Part shown: one piece after another, positions 1 to 5,070 of the stretch
Layout: every line of letters begins with the position of its first letter
How positions within the stretch are numbered: position 1 is the first letter of the stretch
Assembly: GCA_019690055.1 (NCBI GenBank)
Contig: JADGGF010000345.1
Coordinates: forward strand, 1-5,070
Length of the DNA: 5,070 nucleotides
Direction: 5' to 3'
Source: Micromonosporaceae bacterium
Lineage (GTDB): Bacteria; Actinomycetota; Actinomycetes; Mycobacteriales; Micromonosporaceae
The notes under the pieces: generated by a model
What the model saw: the letters and a program-made list of their open reading frames with translations, nothing else
What the model was told of the DNA's origin: nothing
Database searches by the model: none
Position numbers and translations under genes: made by a program

Positions 1-1751
1 CTCGCCTCGCCCGGGGGTTGTCCGTCAACGGCCGCCGAGTCGTTGGCCGGCCGGCCGCCGACGCCCGGCGCGTCGGGTCGGCCGGTGACGCCTGCCTGGG
101 CGGTCGCGGGCAGATCGATGGTCGTCCGCAGCGTGACGGTCGGCATGAGCACCGCCGCGATGAGGCCCAGCACGCCGATGCCGGCCGAGATGAGGAAGAT
201 GTGCCCGACGGCGTCGCCATAGGCGGACTGGACGATCGCGCGCAGCGGTTCGGGCAGGCTGCTCGGGTTGACGGAACCGCTTCCTCCGCTCGCCGGCGCC
301 GAAATCCCGACCGCGGCCAGTTTGGCGGTGACGGAGTCGACGAACCGGTTCGTGAGCGCCGCGCCCAGCACCGCCACGCCCGCGGTGCCGCCGAGGGAGC
401 GGAAGAACGTCACGGCGGCGCTGGCGGCGCCCAGGTCGCGCAGCGCCACCGTGTTCTGCACCGCGAGCACCAGGTTCTGCATGCTCATGCCCACGCCGGA
501 GCCCACGAGCAGCATGCCCGCCCACAGTATCCACAGTGGAGCATGCTGGGCGGAACCGGTCGCCCCGCCGTGGCCCCACCCCATCGTGCTGAGCACCACG
601 AAGCCCGCCACCAGCACAGCCGCGCCCGCGATCACGTACGGCTTGACCCGGCCGCTCCGCGTGACGAGTCGGCCCGAGACGGTGGAGGCCCCGAGCACGC
701 CGGCCATCATGGGAATCATCACCAGGCCGGCCTCCGTGGGCGAGTAGCCCCGACCGTACTGGAAGTAGAGGCCGAGGAAGACTGCGCCGCCGAACATCGC
801 CATACCGACCGCGAGGCTTGCCGCGATGGCCAGCGCCGGCCCCCGCTGCTTCACGATGTCGATCGGCACCACGGGATGGGCGGCCCGGCGCTCGACCGGC
901 ACGGCCGCCGCCAGGACCAGCAGCGATGGCCCAACGAGCGCCGCGGTCTGCCACGACACCCACGGGAAGGACTTGCCCACGAAGGTGATCCAGATCAACA
1001 GGACGCTGACCCCGACGGCGATGAGCGAGGCGCCCAGGTAGTCGATCTTCGTGTCGCCGCGCCGCACCGTCGGCAGGTGCAGCGTCTTCTGGAGCAGGGC
1101 GAAGGCGGCGACCGCGATCGGGACGCCGATGAAGAAGCACCACCGCCAACCCAGCCAGGAGGTGTCGACGATGAGGCCGCCGAGCAGTGGTCCACCCACC
1201 GTCGCCACGGCCATGACGGCGCCGATATAGCCGTTGTACCGGCCTCGCTCCCGCGGCGGGATCATCGCCGCGATCGCGACCTGGACGAGCGCCTGCAGGC
1301 CACCGACGCCGAGACCCTGGAATGCCCGCGCACCGATGAGCTGCTCGGTGTTCTGGGCGAGGCCGCTGATGATCGAGCCGACGGCGAAGATGCCGATGGC
1401 GATCTGGATGAGCAGTTTCTTGCTGAACAGGTCCGCGAGTCGTCCCCAGATCGGCGTGCTGACCGTCGCGGTGAGCAGGGTCGCGGTGACCACCCAGGTG
1501 TACTGGGTCTGGGTGCCGTTCAACGCCCCGATGATGCGGGGCAGCGCCGTGGAGACGATGGTGCCGGAGAGCATCGAGACGGCGAGCACGAGCAACAGAC
1601 CCGACAGCGACTCGAGCAACTCCCGCTTGCTCATCGACCCCGGGTCCCGGGGTACCCCGCGCGCGGCGGCCCTCCCGTCGGCGGTGGGTGAACCCACGGC
1701 CGGGGACGTCGGCCGCTCGACGAGCTGGGCGCGGGCAGGCCTGGTGGCCAT
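1..1751 (-). CDS. DHA2-family (14-TM) MFS drug/proton antiporter, 3' end cut by window edge
   Basis: This is an inner-membrane exporter that would use the proton gradient to pump out a hydrophobic drug or metabolite (family inference; substrate unknown). 583 codons are visible and the frame is still open at base 1. Hydrophobic stretches fit 14 helices, from about residues 49-69 (TM1) to 515-537 (TM14), with a large hydrophilic loop at about 471-511 between the last two. MFS motif A is GRLADLFSKK (103-112), motif B-like ARAFQGLG has R142 and Q145, and the antiporter motif C ends in GGPLLGG (186-192). The start at 1751 is chosen because GGAGG lies 7 nt upstream; an inner ATG at 1634 (M40) has no comparable site. 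About 48 Ala/Pro/Arg-rich residues precede TM1, and a Gly/Pro/Ala-rich tail of more than 45 residues follows TM14, so only a little of the C-terminus is missing. It is divergent from the TetR gene at 1899 and probably repressed by it. The EmrB/QacA-like class is fairly certain. Confidence 0.95.
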   Translation of the reverse strand, partial: MATRPARAQLVERPTSPAVGSPTADGRAAARGVPRDPGSMSKRELLESLSGLLLVLAVSMLSGTIVSTALPRIIGALNGTQTQYTWVVTATLLTATVSTPIWGRLADLFSKKLLIQIAIGIFAVGSIISGLAQNTEQLIGARAFQGLGVGGLQALVQVAIAAMIPPRERGRYNGYIGAVMAVATVGGPLLGGLIVDTSWLGWRWCFFIGVPIAVAAFALLQKTLHLPTVRRGDTKIDYLGASLIAVGVSVLLIWITFVGKSFPWVSWQTAALVGPSLLVLAAAVPVERRAAHPVVPIDIVKQRGPALAIAASLAVGMAMFGGAVFLGLYFQYGRGYSPTEAGLVMIPMMAGVLGASTVSGRLVTRSGRVKPYVIAGAAVLVAGFVVLSTMGWGHGGATGSAQHAPLWILWAGMLLVGSGVGMSMQNLVLAVQNTVALRDLGAASAAVTFFRSLGGTAGVAVLGAALTNRFVDSVTAKLAAVGISAPASGGSGSVNPSSLPEPLRAIVQSAYGDAVGHIFLISAGIGVLGLIAAVLMPTVTLRTTIDLPATAQAGVTGRPDAPGVGGRPANDSAAVDGQPPGEA

Positions 1752-1758
1752 AACAATG

Positions 1759-1763
1759 CCTCC
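1759..1763 (-). promoter_or_regulatory. Ribosome binding site of the MFS exporter
   Basis: On the minus strand the bases read GGAGG, a full match to the anti-Shine-Dalgarno core. Seven bases separate it from the ATG at 1751. It fixes the exporter's start and rules against the inner ATG at 1634. Confidence 0.85.
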
Positions 1764-1816
1764 GAAGGGAAATGAGGTGATTGCCGTCCTCGAGCACCGG
1801 CGCTGGCACAGCGCGA

Positions 1817-1822
1817 CTTATC
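1817..1822 (-). promoter_or_regulatory. Possible -10 element of the exporter promoter
   Basis: On the minus strand this reads GATAAG, four of six matches to TATAAT. The -35 region at 17-18 bp spacing would fall at about 1840-1846, inside the outer operator arm, so a bound repressor would block it. No good TTGACA match is present there. Transcription would begin near 1811 and leave a leader of about 60 nt containing the GGAGG site. This is a weak prediction that rests mainly on position. Confidence 0.25.
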
Positions 1823-1832
1823 AACCCTGCCA

Positions 1833-1875
1833 CAACGTTGCCTAGTGTGCAAAGTTTCCGGCTAGGCAACTTTGC
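1833..1875. promoter_or_regulatory. Compound TetR operator in the divergent exporter/tetR spacer
   Basis: Two inverted repeats overlap here. The inner one is a 27-bp palindrome: left arm GCAAAGTTTCC (1849-1859), 5-bp centre, right arm GGCAACTTTGC (1865-1875), with 10 of 11 arm positions complementary. The outer one is a perfect 9-bp pair, GTTGCCTAG (1837-1845) and CTAGGCAAC (1862-1870), 16 bp apart. Read as single units there are three copies of CAAmGTTkCC: direct at 1833-1842 and 1850-1859 (17 bp apart), and inverted at 1865-1874. TetR regulators bind such palindromes as dimers, and position between a tetR and its divergent exporter is typical. Both transcription units would be controlled. 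Binding by the neighbouring TetR is inferred, not shown. Confidence 0.75.
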
Positions 1876-1886
1876 CCGTTTCCCGA

Positions 1887-1892
1887 TATGGT
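1887..1892 (+). promoter_or_regulatory. Possible -10 element of tetR, implying leaderless transcription
   Basis: TATGGT fits the actinobacterial TAnnnT pattern and ends 6 bp before the tetR ATG at 1899, so transcription could start at the ATG itself. No Shine-Dalgarno sequence precedes that ATG: the nearest purine run, GGTGA at 1890-1894, is only 4 nt away. The -35 region (about 1863-1869) is a poor match but lies within the right arm of the operator, which would allow autorepression. Confidence 0.35.
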
Positions 1893-1898
1893 GACCGT

Positions 1899-2510
1899 AT
1901 GGAGCCCGCGACCTCGCTGCGCGAGCGCAAGAAGGCGGCCACCCGCCTGGCGCTGCACCGTGCCGTGGTCGAGCTCGCCGCGGCCAAGGGGCTCGACGCG
2001 GTGACGGTCGACGCGGTCGCCGACCACGCGAATGTGTCGCGCCGCACATTCTCCAACTACTTCGCCAACAAGGAGGAGGCGCTGCTGTACGGCGAGCGGA
2101 CCCGCTACGAGCGGCTCCTCGCCGCCCTGCGCGCCCGGCCCGAGAACGAGACGCCGTGGCAGGCGCTGACCCGCAGCGTGGGGATCCTGGTCGAGGCGCT
2201 CGCCGAGCTCGACCCCGTGTGGATCGCGCAGCTGCGCGTCGTTCGTCGACACCCATCGTTGGCTGCCCATCAGATGGCGCTTCAGTGCACGGTGGAACAG
2301 GAACTGGTCGGGGAGATCCTCGAGCGCATGCAGCGCCACCAGGCGTCGAGTGATCCGGTCGCCGACGCCATACGCGCACGCGTGCTCGCCGGGACGTTCC
2401 TCGCGGCCACGCGCGCCGCGATCACGGTCTGGATCAACCAGCAGGAGTCGCTATCGCTCGCCGACGTGGTCGACGCGGCGCTGCGGACAGCCGCCGAGCG
2501 CCTCCGCTGA
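1899..2510 (+). CDS. TetR/AcrR-family transcriptional repressor, probable regulator of the divergent exporter
   Basis: This is a cytoplasmic DNA-binding protein of 203 residues, a normal TetR length. The N-terminal TetR_N domain spans about residues 7-62. Its helix-turn-helix lies at about 35-56 and includes the recognition stretch NVSRRTFSNYFANKEEA, the usual TetR signature. The C-terminal half (about 70-203) is helical, with conserved-looking WQAL (87-90) and an RRHP turn (116-119); it should form the dimer and ligand pocket. I do not recognise the ligand class. The ATG at 1899 is chosen because translation from it gives the standard spacing to the helix-turn-helix. An in-frame TTG at 1872 would begin inside the operator and is unlikely. 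The gene is divergent from the DHA2 exporter, with 147 bp and a compound palindrome between them, which points to repression of the exporter and of itself, relieved by the exporter's substrate. A stem-loop follows 4 bp after the stop codon. Confidence 0.93.
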   Translation: MEPATSLRERKKAATRLALHRAVVELAAAKGLDAVTVDAVADHANVSRRTFSNYFANKEEALLYGERTRYERLLAALRARPENETPWQALTRSVGILVEALAELDPVWIAQLRVVRRHPSLAAHQMALQCTVEQELVGEILERMQRHQASSDPVADAIRARVLAGTFLAATRAAITVWINQQESLSLADVVDAALRTAAERLR

Positions 2511-2514
2511 CCTG

Positions 2515-2542
2515 GGTTCCGGCCGCCCGACCACGCGGAACC
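2515..2542 (+). terminator. Candidate stem-loop after tetR
   Basis: GGTTCCG (2515-2521) and CGGAACC (2536-2542) are perfect 7-bp complementary arms around a 14-nt loop, beginning 4 bp after the tetR stop codon. No T-run follows, so it is not a canonical intrinsic terminator, although actinobacterial terminators often lack one. It could instead be an operator for the downstream amine oxidase gene, whose start is about 100 bp away. Confidence 0.4.
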
Positions 2543-2628
2543 ACAAGAATTCGACCAGACGCCGGCCCGGGTCGGCCAGGATGATGTCTGTGCGTGCGCG
2601 GGGCGCCGTATCGTGAAAATGCTTCGTC

Positions 2629-2634
2629 TAGCAT
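2629..2634 (+). promoter_or_regulatory. Possible -10 element of the amine oxidase gene
   Basis: TAGCAT fits TAnnnT and ends 8 bp before the ATG at 2643, so a transcript could start at or 1-2 nt before that codon. No ribosome binding site precedes the ATG, which would suit leaderless translation. No recognisable -35 hexamer is seen at 17-19 bp spacing (about 2604-2611). Weak support. Confidence 0.3.
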
Positions 2635-2642
2635 CGGCCGAC

Positions 2643-4022
2643 ATGGTGGATCGTGACCTCGACGTCATCGTGGTCGGGGCGGGCGTGGCCGGGCTGGTCG
2701 CGGCGGATCGGCTCGCGGCCGCCGGGAAGACCGTCCGGGTGTTGGAAGCGCGCGACCGCGTCGGTGGGCGGACCCACAGCGTCGAGGTGCCGGGGCATCC
2801 CGGCGCGGTGATCGACGAGGGCGGCCAGTGGGTCGGCCCGGGGCAGGACCTGCTCTACCGCGAGCTGGCCCGCTTCGGCCTGCGCACCCACCCGCAGCCG
2901 ACCCACGGCGCGGCCCTGGTGCTCTTCCGTGGTCAGGCCCGCCGCTACACCGGAGAGGTCCCCAATCTCGATCCAGTGACTTTGCTCGATGTCGGCCAGA
3001 CGCAGCGCCGGTTCGATCGACTGTCCCGCACCGTCAACCTGGCCGAGCCGTGGCGCACACCCGACGCCGAGACCCTCGACGGGCAGACCTTCGAGAGCTG
3101 GCTGCGTCGCACCTGCTGGACCGAGCGGGGCCGGGACTTCTTCCGCACCGCCTGTGAGGCGGTCTTCGCCACCACCACGGCGAACATCTCGCTGCTGCAC
3201 GCGCTGTTCTACGCGGCCAGCGGCGGTGGGTTGGCGACGCTGATCACCACGCGCGGTGGGGCGCAACAGGACCGCGTGGTCGGCGGCATGGGCCAGCTCG
3301 CGCAGCGGCTGGCGGCGCACCTGGGCCCGGACGTGGTCCGGCTGGGCGAGCCGGTGCGAGCCATCGACCAGGATGAGACCGGCGTACGGGTGCGCACAGA
3401 CCGGGGCACCCACCGGGCGGCCCGAGCCGTCATCGCGGTGCCGCCGACGCTGGCGGGGCGGATCGCGTACACCCCGGCCCTGCCGGCGCGGCGGGACCAG
3501 CTCACTCAACGGCTGCCGCACGGCGGCGTCATCAAGTGTCACGCGGTGTACGCCGAGCCGTTCTGGCGCGCCGACGGGCTCTCCGCCGAGGCGGCCAGCG
3601 ATTCCGGCGAGGTCAAGGTGCTGTTCGACGCGACCCCACCCGACGGGACCCCCGGCATCCTTCTGGCCTTTGTGGAGGGTCCGCAGTCGCTGCGACTGGG
3701 CGAGCTGCCGGCCGGGCAGCGCCGCGACGTGGTGCTCCGGTCGATCGCCCGCTACGTCGGGCCGCGGGCCCTGCAGCCGGTGGCGTACCTGGAGCGGGAC
3801 TGGAACGCCGAGGAGTACACCCGCGGCTGCTACGGCGCACACCTGCCACCCGGGGCCTGGACGCAGGTCGGGGCGGCGTTGCGCGAGCCCGTGGGTCGGT
3901 TGCACTTCGCGGGCACCGAGACGGCGGTCCGCTGGTGCGGCTACATCGACGGCGCGATCTCCTCCGGCGAGCGGGTCGCCCACGAGGTGCTGAGCGCGGA
4001 TGGCGCCGGGCCGGATGTCTGA
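2643..4022 (+). CDS. Flavin monoamine oxidase family protein (soluble, MAO-A/B-like)
   Basis: This FAD enzyme is expected to oxidise an amine to an imine, with O2 reduced to H2O2; the imine hydrolyses to aldehyde. It has 459 residues from the ATG at 2643, the usual length for a bacterial amine oxidase. The Rossmann motif GAGVAG is at residues 12-17 and the ribose-binding glutamate is E35 in LEARDRVGGR. I recall the human MAO-B sequence well enough to match landmarks along the chain: CWTE (158-161), a GG(x)9GG segment, VIKC with K298 (MAO-B K296), EPFW (305-308), W387, and GCY with C396 and Y397 (MAO-B C397, Y398). HFAGTETA (421-428) and Y434 (MAO-B Y435) close the domain. C396 suggests covalent 8-alpha-S-cysteinyl FAD; Y397 and Y434 would form the aromatic cage. 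The MAO membrane tail is absent and no signal peptide is seen, so it should be cytoplasmic. An in-frame GTG at 2613 would add 10 residues unlike the family; neither start has a clear ribosome binding site. Tyramine, an aromatic amine, putrescine or a secondary-metabolite amine are all possible substrates. Confidence 0.93.
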   Translation: MVDRDLDVIVVGAGVAGLVAADRLAAAGKTVRVLEARDRVGGRTHSVEVPGHPGAVIDEGGQWVGPGQDLLYRELARFGLRTHPQPTHGAALVLFRGQARRYTGEVPNLDPVTLLDVGQTQRRFDRLSRTVNLAEPWRTPDAETLDGQTFESWLRRTCWTERGRDFFRTACEAVFATTTANISLLHALFYAASGGGLATLITTRGGAQQDRVVGGMGQLAQRLAAHLGPDVVRLGEPVRAIDQDETGVRVRTDRGTHRAARAVIAVPPTLAGRIAYTPALPARRDQLTQRLPHGGVIKCHAVYAEPFWRADGLSAEAASDSGEVKVLFDATPPDGTPGILLAFVEGPQSLRLGELPAGQRRDVVLRSIARYVGPRALQPVAYLERDWNAEEYTRGCYGAHLPPGAWTQVGAALREPVGRLHFAGTETAVRWCGYIDGAISSGERVAHEVLSADGAGPDV

Positions 4023-4269
4023 CGCGCCCGAGGTGATGCCGGCAACACTTAATTCGGGTTCGGGTTGGCTGTCGTCATAACCGTAACCGTCGAAATGCGC
4101 AGGTATATGTATCGCTGGCGACGGCGGTACGCGGGCGATCCCCGGATCAGCGACCAGCCGGGCCAGCGCCGACGCCGGCCGACCCCGATCGCCCTGCGCA
4201 TGCGGCCGGTGTTCCGTCGGGCCGGCGGGCCGCCGGTACGTGGACGCATGGTCACGCCCGCCGCGCAAC
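4023..4269. other. Convergent intergenic region with short repeats and no convincing gene
   Basis: This 247-bp stretch separates two convergent genes, so it should hold transcription ends for both. Visible structure includes tandem hexamers TTCGGG x2 (4053-4064) and AACCGT x2 (4079-4090), which can partly pair with each other, and a 15-bp palindrome CCGGCGGGCCGCCGG (4222-4236). An A/T-rich patch (about 4103-4112, GTATATGTAT) stands out against the GC-rich background. Both strands have an open frame of about 70-90 codons here. They share the same third-base positions, are extremely arginine-rich, lack ribosome binding sites, and the plus-strand one runs into the neighbouring TetR gene. I therefore do not call either as a gene. 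Confidence 0.5.
4058..4087. terminator. Weak imperfect hairpin downstream of the amine oxidase
   Basis: GTTCGGGTT (4058-4066) can pair with AACCGTAAC (4079-4087) at seven of nine positions, with a 2-nt internal mismatch and a 12-nt loop. It lies 36 bp past the amine oxidase stop codon. No T-run follows. It may contribute to ending transcription between the convergent genes, but the pairing is modest. Confidence 0.2.
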
Positions 4270-5070
4270 CTACTCCGGGTCGGCTCTGGCGGCGCGGATC
4301 CGCGCCTCAAGGCCCTCGAGGACGAGGGTGAGGGCGTACTCGAACTCGAGGATCGTCGGGGCGGCCCTGTCCTCCTCGCCGAGGTCGACTCCCGGGGTGG
4401 GGCCGTCAGGTCCCGTGCCGAAATAGGCGCCGGCCGCGATCAGACGGTGGATGTCGGGGTACTTCTCGGCCGTGATGACCTGGCCGAGAGCCCGGTCGAG
4501 CCCGACCCCCAGGACCTGCTCGTCGCCGTGCTGCTGGGCCGCGCGCACCAGCTGCACGTCCATGCGGGCGAAGGCGTGGGCGAGCGCACTCAGCGTCAGC
4601 AGCAGCGAGATCCGCTCGGCGTCGGTAAGGGGCAGGTCGCGCATGCCGCGCAGCGCCCAGTCGGCGAGGCGTACGGCGTTGGGCATGTTCGGCACCCCCG
4701 AGATGGGGATGTCGAGCTTCCACGGGTGCCGCAGGTAGTGGCGGCGGACCGCTCGCGTCCAGGCGGCCAGGGTCTCCCGCCACGAGGCACCGGCCGACTC
4801 CTCAGGGCTCGGAATGGCGATGTCGAACGCCGCGTCGTTCATGAGCTGGACCAGGTCGTCCTTGCTCGCCACATGGCGGTACAGCGACATCGGGGTGAAG
4901 CCGAGCTCGCGGGCGACGCGCGCCATCGTCACCGCCTCGAGTCCTTCGGCGTCGGCGATCTGCACGGCCGCGTCGACGATGGCCTCCACGCTCAGCTCGG
5001 GCTTCGGGCCGCGCTGCGGGGTCCGGGCCAACCCCCAGGCCTGCGCCAGCACCGGGGGCAGGGCGTCGGC
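4270..5070 (-). CDS. TetR/AcrR-family regulator with TetR_C_1-like ligand domain, 5' end at or beyond window edge
   Basis: This is a cytoplasmic DNA-binding regulator. Numbered from the GTG at 5052 it has 260 residues, but the frame stays open to the edge (upstream residues ADALPP), and related regulators usually carry a Trp-Gly-Leu stretch shortly after their true start, seen here at W6-G7-L8. The start is therefore probably further upstream, and I treat the gene as partial. RRGPKP-like residues (RGPKPELS, 14-21) lead into the TetR_N domain; the helix-turn-helix is at about 42-61 with LGFTPMSLYRHVASKDDL. The C-terminal half has the HPW motif (109-111) and a following Pro-Asn turn (PNMPN, 121-125), features of the TetR_C_1 domain found in tetracycline-repressor-like proteins. 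It is unlike the other TetR in this window, so this is not a duplication. It faces the amine oxidase tail to tail; its operator and likely target lie outside the window to the right. The ligand is unknown. Confidence 0.9.
   Translation of the reverse strand, partial: ADALPPVLAQAWGLARTPQRGPKPELSVEAIVDAAVQIADAEGLEAVTMARVARELGFTPMSLYRHVASKDDLVQLMNDAAFDIAIPSPEESAGASWRETLAAWTRAVRRHYLRHPWKLDIPISGVPNMPNAVRLADWALRGMRDLPLTDAERISLLLTLSALAHAFARMDVQLVRAAQQHGDEQVLGVGLDRALGQVITAEKYPDIHRLIAAGAYFGTGPDGPTPGVDLGEEDRAAPTILEFEYALTLVLEGLEARIRAARADPE

Noticed and set aside
18..1691. Long plus-strand open frame (557 codons) opposite the exporter
   Set aside because: Its translation is Arg/Asp/His-rich low-complexity sequence with no domain, and it lies antisense to a clear 14-helix MFS protein. 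Long antisense frames are expected in GC-rich coding DNA.
1862..1875. TTG at 1872 as the tetR start codon
   Set aside because: It lies within the operator's right arm and adds nine residues not expected in the family; the ATG at 1899 fits better.
25..2379. 784-codon minus-strand open frame spanning the exporter, the spacer and tetR
   Set aside because: It is in a different frame from the exporter, is antisense to tetR and crosses the operator region. The product is Arg/Pro/Gly-rich without any recognisable motif.
3256..3993. 245-codon plus-strand frame inside the amine oxidase
   Set aside because: It overlaps the real frame out of phase, with very high Arg/Ser content; a composition shadow.
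4222..4236. Perfect 15-bp palindrome CCGGCGGGCCGCCGG as a terminator or operator
   Set aside because: The loop would be only 1-5 nt, no T-run follows on either strand, and such GC-only palindromes occur by chance in this composition. Noted only within the intergenic entry.
2628..4310. 560-codon minus-strand open frame opposite the amine oxidase
   Set aside because: It is antisense to a gene with an unbroken match to the MAO fold; its translation has no domain features.
4065..4331. Possible 88-residue basic protein (or about 79 residues from ATG 4095) in the convergent spacer
   Set aside because: Third positions are GC-rich, but the minus-strand frame sharing those positions (4049-4255) is equally open, there is no ribosome binding site, the product is arginine-rich without a motif, and it runs into the coding region of the second TetR.
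1..5070. tRNA, rRNA, CRISPR, insertion sequence, phage or riboswitch signals
   Set aside because: No cloverleaf-like or conserved RNA segment, no spaced repeats, no transposase or integrase coding, and no terminal repeats were seen on either strand.

Overview
The window looks like chromosomal DNA from a high-GC actinomycete (for example a streptomycete- or Micromonospora-like organism; this is inferred from composition and gene type only). G+C is very high, G or C dominates third codon positions, and the protein families are typical of actinobacterial accessory regions. It holds four genes, two of them cut by the window edges. No RNA gene, CRISPR array, insertion sequence or phage gene was seen.

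Positions 1-1751 (minus strand) encode a 14-helix DHA2-type major facilitator drug/proton antiporter. It starts at the ATG at 1751, behind a clear GGAGG ribosome binding site, and its last residues run off the left edge. Reading away from it, positions 1899-2510 (plus strand) encode a TetR-family repressor of 203 residues. The 147-bp divergent spacer carries a compound set of inverted and direct repeats (about 1833-1875), which makes the classic arrangement of a TetR repressor controlling itself and the exporter beside it.

After a 132-bp gap with a possible stem-loop, positions 2643-4022 (plus strand) encode a soluble flavin amine oxidase. It resembles human monoamine oxidase closely along its whole catalytic domain, including the cysteine that binds FAD covalently in MAO-A/B, the two tyrosines of the aromatic cage and the active-site lysine. 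Its substrate is not known.

Positions 4023-4269 form a convergent intergenic region with short tandem hexamer repeats and GC-rich palindromes but no convincing gene. Positions 4270-5070 (minus strand) encode a second, unrelated TetR regulator with a TetR_C_1-like ligand domain; its N-terminus and promoter lie at or beyond the right edge.

The best-supported functional unit is tetR/exporter plus operator. Whether the amine oxidase belongs to that unit (co-directional with tetR), to the second TetR (its convergent neighbour), or to neither cannot be settled from this sequence. No clearly new biological system is visible. The most notable points are the compound operator and the MAO-type covalent-flavin signature in a bacterial soluble enzyme.
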